Assembly: GCF_012273655.1 (NCBI RefSeq) | Contig: NZ_JAAWWP010000029.1 | Location: 3,513 to 67,512, forward strand | Length of the DNA stretch: 64,000 bases | Direction of reading: 5' to 3' | DNA from: Streptomyces physcomitrii | Lineage (GTDB): Bacteria; Actinomycetota; Actinomycetes; Streptomycetales; Streptomycetaceae | In this document: positions 46,314 through 64,000 of the stretch, in pieces | Layout of the letters: every line of letters begins with the position of its first letter | How positions within the stretch are numbered: the first letter of the stretch is position 1 | The notes under the pieces: generated by a model | Seen by the model: only the letters and a program-made list of their open reading frames with translations | Databases searched by the model: none | What the model was told of the DNA's origin: nothing | Made by a program: the position numbers and the translations under genes

Positions 46314-49300
46314 TCATGAGGCGGCCAAGTCCTCGTCCAGCAGCGTGAACACGTCGTCGAGCAGCGCGAACATCTCCTCGTCGGTGGCCTCTTCGAGGTC
46401 GGCCCGCTCCAGCTGGGGAAGGACGGAGCGGGTGCCGGGCACCTCCGCGGCACCGGTCGCCAAGGGGCCGGTACGGGGCAGGAGTTCCTCGCGCAGCAGC
46501 TGGGCGAGATCGTCCGCGGTGGGGTAGTCGAAGACGAGGGTCACCGGCAGCCGCAGCCCGGTGGCCGCGCCGAGCCGGTTGCGCAGATCGACGGCGGTCA
46601 GCGAGTCGAAGCCCAACTCCTTGAAGGCGCGGCCCGCTTCGATGGCACCGGCGTCCGCGTAGCCGAGCGCGGCGGCGGCCTGCTCGGCGACCAGTTGGGC
46701 CAGCGCGCTGTCCTGGTCGGCCGGGTCCAGAGCGGCGAGCCGGGCGCGCAGCGCACCACCGCCCGCCTCCTGTGCCTCCGCGCCCGCTGCCTGGGCCGGA
46801 TCGTCGGGGACGATCTCGGCGAGCAGCGGCAGCGGCCGGGTGGCCGAAAGCGAGGGCGCGAAGCGTTCCCAGTCCAGGTCCGCGACGACCAGGAAGCCGT
46901 CGCCCGCAGAGACCGAACGGCCCAGGATCCCGGTCGCCTGCTCGCCGTCGAGCAGGCGCACTCCGCGGCGCCGCAACTGCTCGGCCACCTCCGCGCCGAG
47001 CATGCCGCCGTCCGCCCAGGCACTCCAGGCGATCGAGACACCGGGCAGCCCGTCGCCGCGCCGGCGGCGGGCCAGCGCGTCCACAAAGGCGTTGGCGGCC
47101 GCGTAGTTGGCCTGCCCGGCCGCGCCCAGGGTTCCGGCGATCGAGGACAGGACGACGAAGGCGTCGAGCTGAAGGCCCCGTTCGCGGGTGAGGTCGTCCA
47201 GGTTCCGGGCACCGGCCACCTTGGGCCGCAGCACCCTGGCCGTCTGCTCCACCGTGAGCGCGTCCACGGTGGCGTCCTCCAGGGCGCCCGCCGCGTGCAC
47301 CACCGCGGTCAGCGCCGACCCGCCCTCGGCGGACGCACCCTCGTCCTCGGCGAGGGAGTCGAACAGCGCCGCCAGTGCTTCCCGGTCGGCGACGTCGCAG
47401 GCGGCGATCGTCACCTTGGCGCCCAGCCCGGCCAGTTCGGCTTCGAGGGCTTTCGCGCCGGGGGCTTCCGGCCCGCGGCGCCCGGCCAGCACCAGGTGGG
47501 CGGCGCCGTTGCGGGCGAGCCAGCGGGCGATCTGCGCGCCGACGCCGCCGGTACCGCCGGTGACCAGGACGGTGCCCCGCGGGCGCCAGCCCTCGGTCGC
47601 CGCGTCCGCGCCCGCTCGCCGCAGCCGCCGCGCAAGCAGCCCCGAGGAGCGCACGGCGAGCTGGTCCTCGCCGTCCTGCCCGAGCGCGGCCAACAGCAAC
47701 TCGCCCGCGTATGCGTCCCGTTGTGCGGGCAGGTCCACCAACCCGCCCCAGCGCTGCGGGTGTTCGAGGGCCACCACCGCGCCCAGACCCCACAGCAGGG
47801 CCTGCCCGGGGGCGGCCAGCCGGTCGGCGCCGCCGGTGGAGACCGCGCCCCGGGTCAGGCACCACAGCGGCGCCTCGATCCCCGCGGCGGTCAGCGCCTG
47901 CACCAGGGCCAGCGTGGCGGCCACCGCGGCCGGCACCTCGGGGTGCGCGGGGTGCGGGGCCTTATCCAGGGCCAGCAGCGACAGCACCCCGCCCGGCGCG
48001 CCGCCGCCCAGGGCCTCGGTCAGCCGGGCGGCCAGGGCACCGCGCTCCTCGTCACCCACCGGTACGGTCACCACCGTGGCACCGGCACCGCTCAGCCACC
48101 CGGCGACCTCCTCGACGAGATCCCCGGCCGGGGCGTCCGGGACCGCGAGCAGCCAAGTCCCGCTCAACGCGGGGGAGTCGGCGCCCGCCACGGGCTGCCA
48201 GCCGATCCGGTAGCGCCACGAGTCCTGCGCGGCCTGGTCGTTGCGGCGCGCCCGCCAAGCGGACAGCAGCGGAACGACCGCGCTGAGCGGCGCCTCGGGA
48301 TCGGTGCCCAGAGCCGACGTCAGCGCCTGGAGGTCCGCGTTGTCGACGGCCGTCCAGAAGTCCGCCTCCGGCGCGCCGCCGGAGGGGGTGTGCTGCGGCT
48401 CCACCCAGTACCGCTCCCGCTGGAACGGGTAGGTGGGCAGGTCCACCTGCGGACCCCGCGGCCCGGCGAACAGCGCCGGCCAGTCGACCTCCGCGCCCTG
48501 CACATAGGCCTGCGCCAGCGCAAGGAGCATCCGCTGCGGTCCGCCCTCCGTACGCCGGAGCGTGCCGAGGACACCGGCCTGGCTCTCGGCCGACTCGACC
48601 GTCGCCTCGATCGCCGCCGTCAGCACCGGATGCGGACTCACCTCCACGAACAGCCGGTGCCCGCCCGCGAGCAGCCCCCGGGTGGCCTCCTCCAGACGCA
48701 CCGTCTCGCGCAGATTCCGCGTCCAGTACGCGGCGTCCAGCCCCGCGGTGTCCAACAGCCGCCCGTCCACGGTCGAGTGGAAGGCCACCCGGGCACTGCG
48801 CGGCTTGATCGGCGCGAGAACGGTCAGCAATTCCTCGCGCAGTTCCTCCACGTGGGCGGAGTGGGAGGCGTAGTCGACCGGGATGATCTTCGCCCGGACA
48901 CCGTCGCTCTCGCACTGGGCGAGGAGTTCCTTGAGCGCGTCGGGGTCGCCGGAGACGACCGTCGACGCGGGCCCGTTCACGGCGGCGAGGGAGAGTCGTC
49001 CGTCCCAGGCGGTGAGGCGTTCTCGTACCTGGTCGGCGGGTTGGGAGACGGACATCATGCCGCCGCGTCCGGCGAGTTGGCGGCCGATGGCTTGGGAGCG
49101 CAGGGCGACGACGCGTGCGCCGTCCTGGAGGGTGAGGGCTCCGGCGACGACGGCTGCGGCGATCTCGCCCTGGGAGTGTCCGACGACGGCGGCGGGGGTG
49201 ACTCCACACGCCCGCCATACTTCGGCGAGGGAGATCATGATGGCCCACAGGGCGGGCTGGACGACGTCGACGCGTTCCAGGGAGGGTGCGCCTTCGGTTT

Positions 49301-51181
49301 CGCGCAGGACTGCGGTCAGTGACCAGTCGACGAACTCCGCGAGTGCGGCCTCGCATTCGGCGATCCGGGTGGCGAACACGGGGGAGGAGTCGAGGAGTTC
49401 GACGGCCATGCCCGCCCACTGCGAACCCTGCCCGGGGAAGACGAACACCGGGCGGACCTCGGGCACCGTCACGCCCTGACCCCGTTCCGTGTGCGGCGCC
49501 AAGCCGCCCGCGGCGAGGGCCTTGAGGCCGCTGAGCAGGCGGGAGCGGTCCTCGCCCACCACCACGGCCCGGTACTCGAAGGCCGAACGCCCGGTGGCCA
49601 GCGCCCGGCCCAGGGCGGCCGGGGACAGCTCCGGGTCCTCGTCCACCCGGGTGAGCAACTGCCGTGCCTGGGCGCGCAGTGCGGCCTCGCTGCGTCCGGA
49701 GAACATCACCGGGACGACCGCGCCGCCCAGCACACCCGGCTGTCCGGCCTCCGGCGCCTCCTGCTGCCCGCTCGCGGTCAACTCCTCGTGCGGCGGGGCC
49801 TGTTCGAGGATGACGTGGGCGTTGGTGCCGCTCACCCCGAAGGCCGAGACCCCGGCCCGTCGCGGCCGCTCGTGCTGCGGCCAGGGGCGGGCCTCGGTCA
49901 GCAACTCCACCGCGCCGGAAGCCCAGTTCACCGCCGGGGAAGGCTCCTCGGCGTGCAGGGTCTTGGGCAGGATGCCGTGGCGCAGGGCCATGACGGTCTT
50001 GATGACGCCGCCGACTCCGGCGGCGGCCTGGGTGTGCCCGATGTTCGACTTCAGCGAGCCGAGCCACAGGGGGTCGCCGTCGCCGCGGTCCTTGCCGTAG
50101 GTGGCGAGCAGGGCGTTCGCCTCGATCGGGTCGCCGAGGGAGGTGCCGGTGCCGTGCGCCTCGACCGCGTCGACCTCGGCCACCGTCAGCCCGGCCTCCG
50201 ACAGCGCGGCCTCGATGACGCGGCGCTGGGCGGGACCGTTGGGCGCCGAGAGGCCGTTGCTCGCCCCGTCCTGGTTGATCGCGCTGCCGCGCAGCACCGC
50301 GAGGACCTGGTGCCCGTTGCGGCGGGCGTCCGAGAGCCGCTCCAGGAGCACCATGCCGGCGCCCTCGCCCCACCCGGTGCCGTCCGCGCCCGCGCCGAAG
50401 GACTTGCAGCGGCCGTCCGCGGACAGCCCGCGCTGATGGCTGAACTCCACGAAGACACCCGGCGTGGACATGATGGCCGCCCCGCCCGCCAGCGCGAGCG
50501 AGCACTCGCCCCGGCGCAGCGACTGCGCCGCCAGATGCATCGTCACCAGCGAGGACGAGCACGCCGTGTCCAGGGTGATCGCCGGTCCCTCGAGACCCAG
50601 GGTGTACGAGATCCGGCCGGAGGCCACGCTCGTGACATTGCCGATGAGCAGATGGCCCTCGACGCTCTTGTCCGCGTACTGCGGATCGCCGCCGTACTGG
50701 AAGGAGGCGAGCCCCACGAACACCCCGGACCTGCTGCCCTTGAGGCTCAGCGGGTCGATGCCCGCCCGCTCCACGGCCTCCCAGGACACCTCCAGGAGCA
50801 GCCGCTGCTGGGGGTCCATGCCCGCCGCCTCGCGCGGGGAGATCCCGAAGAACGCCGGGTCGAAGCGGTCCGCGTCGTGGACGAAGCCGCCCTCGCGGGT
50901 GTTGCAGGTGCCCGAGCGGCCGGGGTCGGGGTCGTAGAGGGCCTCCAGGTCCCAGCCGCGGCCCGCGGGGAAGGCGGAGACGGCGTCGCGGCCGCCCGCC
51001 ACCAGCTCCCACAGGTCCTCCGGGGAGCGCACCTGGCCGGGGAAGCGGCAGGCCATCGAGACGATCGCGATGGGCTCGTGCTCCTTGGCCTCCGCCTCCT
51101 CCAGGCGGCCGCGGGCCTCCTTGAGGTCGGAGGAGACGCGCTTGAGGTAGGTGAGGAGTTTCTCCTCGTTCTCACTGGCCA

Positions 51182-51182
<1 letters not shown>
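46314..51182 (-). CDS. Modular type I PKS, module 3 (KS-AT-KR-ACP)
   Basis: Single-module synthase of 1622 residues. Docking coiled coil 1-34; KS 35-461 (Cys 50559-50561); AT 576-930 with GHSQGE (Ser 49173-49175) and YASH (48861-48872), methylmalonyl; KR with TGGTGGVG, an LED variant (47274-47282) of the LDD motif, and intact Lys, Ser, Tyr and Asn; ACP Ser 46602-46604; C-terminal helix pair ending LLDEDLAAS. ATG 51182 overlaps the previous stop as TGATG, so it is coupled to the loading/M1/M2 gene. If the product is elaiophylin, this module must leave a ketone (C11), so the KR should be silent although it looks intact. Confidence 0.95.
48851..49430. repeat. Methylmalonyl-AT DNA tract, copy in module 3
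   Basis: 580-bp segment nearly identical to 43952-44531 and largely to 39000-39579. The flanking KS and KR sequences are much less alike. Confidence 0.85.

Positions 51183-64000
<12,818 letters not shown>

Overview
The window is high-GC actinobacterial DNA, almost certainly from a Streptomyces chromosome. Support comes from strong G/C bias at third codon positions, GTG starts, long antisense open frames opposite real genes, a ydaO-type riboswitch in front of a cell-wall lytic enzyme, a DasR-like operator at a chitinase gene, and a DUF7144 membrane protein. It runs from ordinary chromosomal genes (about 1-10.5 kb), through a small boundary region (10.5-14.5 kb), into a modular type I polyketide cluster that fills the rest and continues past position 64000.

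Left part (1-10.5 kb): the 3'-truncated end of an NADPH:quinone oxidoreductase gene, a secreted HNH nuclease, a VanZ-like membrane protein, a secreted LysM/transglycosylase under a Crp-like site and a c-di-AMP (ydaO) riboswitch, a DUF7144 protein, a methyltransferase, a secreted GH18 chitinase with a DasR-type operator, a small conserved protein, a VOC-TetR gene pair, and an ABC-F protein with a candidate leader peptide. Boundary (10.5-14.5 kb): several strong hairpins, a flavoprotein monooxygenase divergent from a PhzA/B-like protein plus O-methyltransferase pair, and degraded fragments of MFS and MMPL transporters.

Biosynthetic cluster (14.5-64 kb, all minus strand, so read from right to left): five PKS genes encode a KSQ loading module and seven extension modules. 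As read from active-site motifs these are: loading KSQ-AT(malonyl)-ACP; M1 KS-AT(ethylmalonyl-type)-DH(dead)-KR-ACP; M2 KS-AT(malonyl)-KR-ACP; M3, M4 and M5 each KS-AT(methylmalonyl)-KR-ACP; M6 KS-AT(malonyl)-DH-KR-ACP; M7 KS-AT(malonyl-like, atypical)-DH-KR-ACP-TE. Then come a type II thioesterase, an activator-dependent-type glycosyltransferase, an NDP-sugar 3,5-epimerase, a DrrAB-like ABC exporter, a two-component system, and the 4-ketoreductase, 3-ketoreductase and 2,3-dehydratase of a 2,6-dideoxyhexose pathway.

The extender order (acetate starter, ethylmalonyl, malonyl, three methylmalonyl, two malonyl), the terminal pair of DH-KR modules (a 2,4-dienoate) and a 2-deoxy-L-sugar gene set match the octaketide half of elaiophylin (azalomycin B), a C2-symmetric 16-membered macrodiolide carrying 2-deoxy-L-fucose. 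I infer that product; it is not proved here. In this model the assembly line makes the linear octaketide, the terminal TE dimerises and cyclises it, the type II TE edits stalled chains, the sugar enzymes convert NDP-4-keto-6-deoxyglucose to NDP-2-deoxy-L-fucose, the glycosyltransferase attaches it, and the ABC pair exports the product under control of the two-component system. Missing from the window: the N-terminus of the first PKS, NDP-glucose synthase and 4,6-dehydratase, a crotonyl-CoA carboxylase/reductase for ethylmalonyl-CoA, a glycosyltransferase activator, and any cluster-specific LuxR/LAL or SARP activator.
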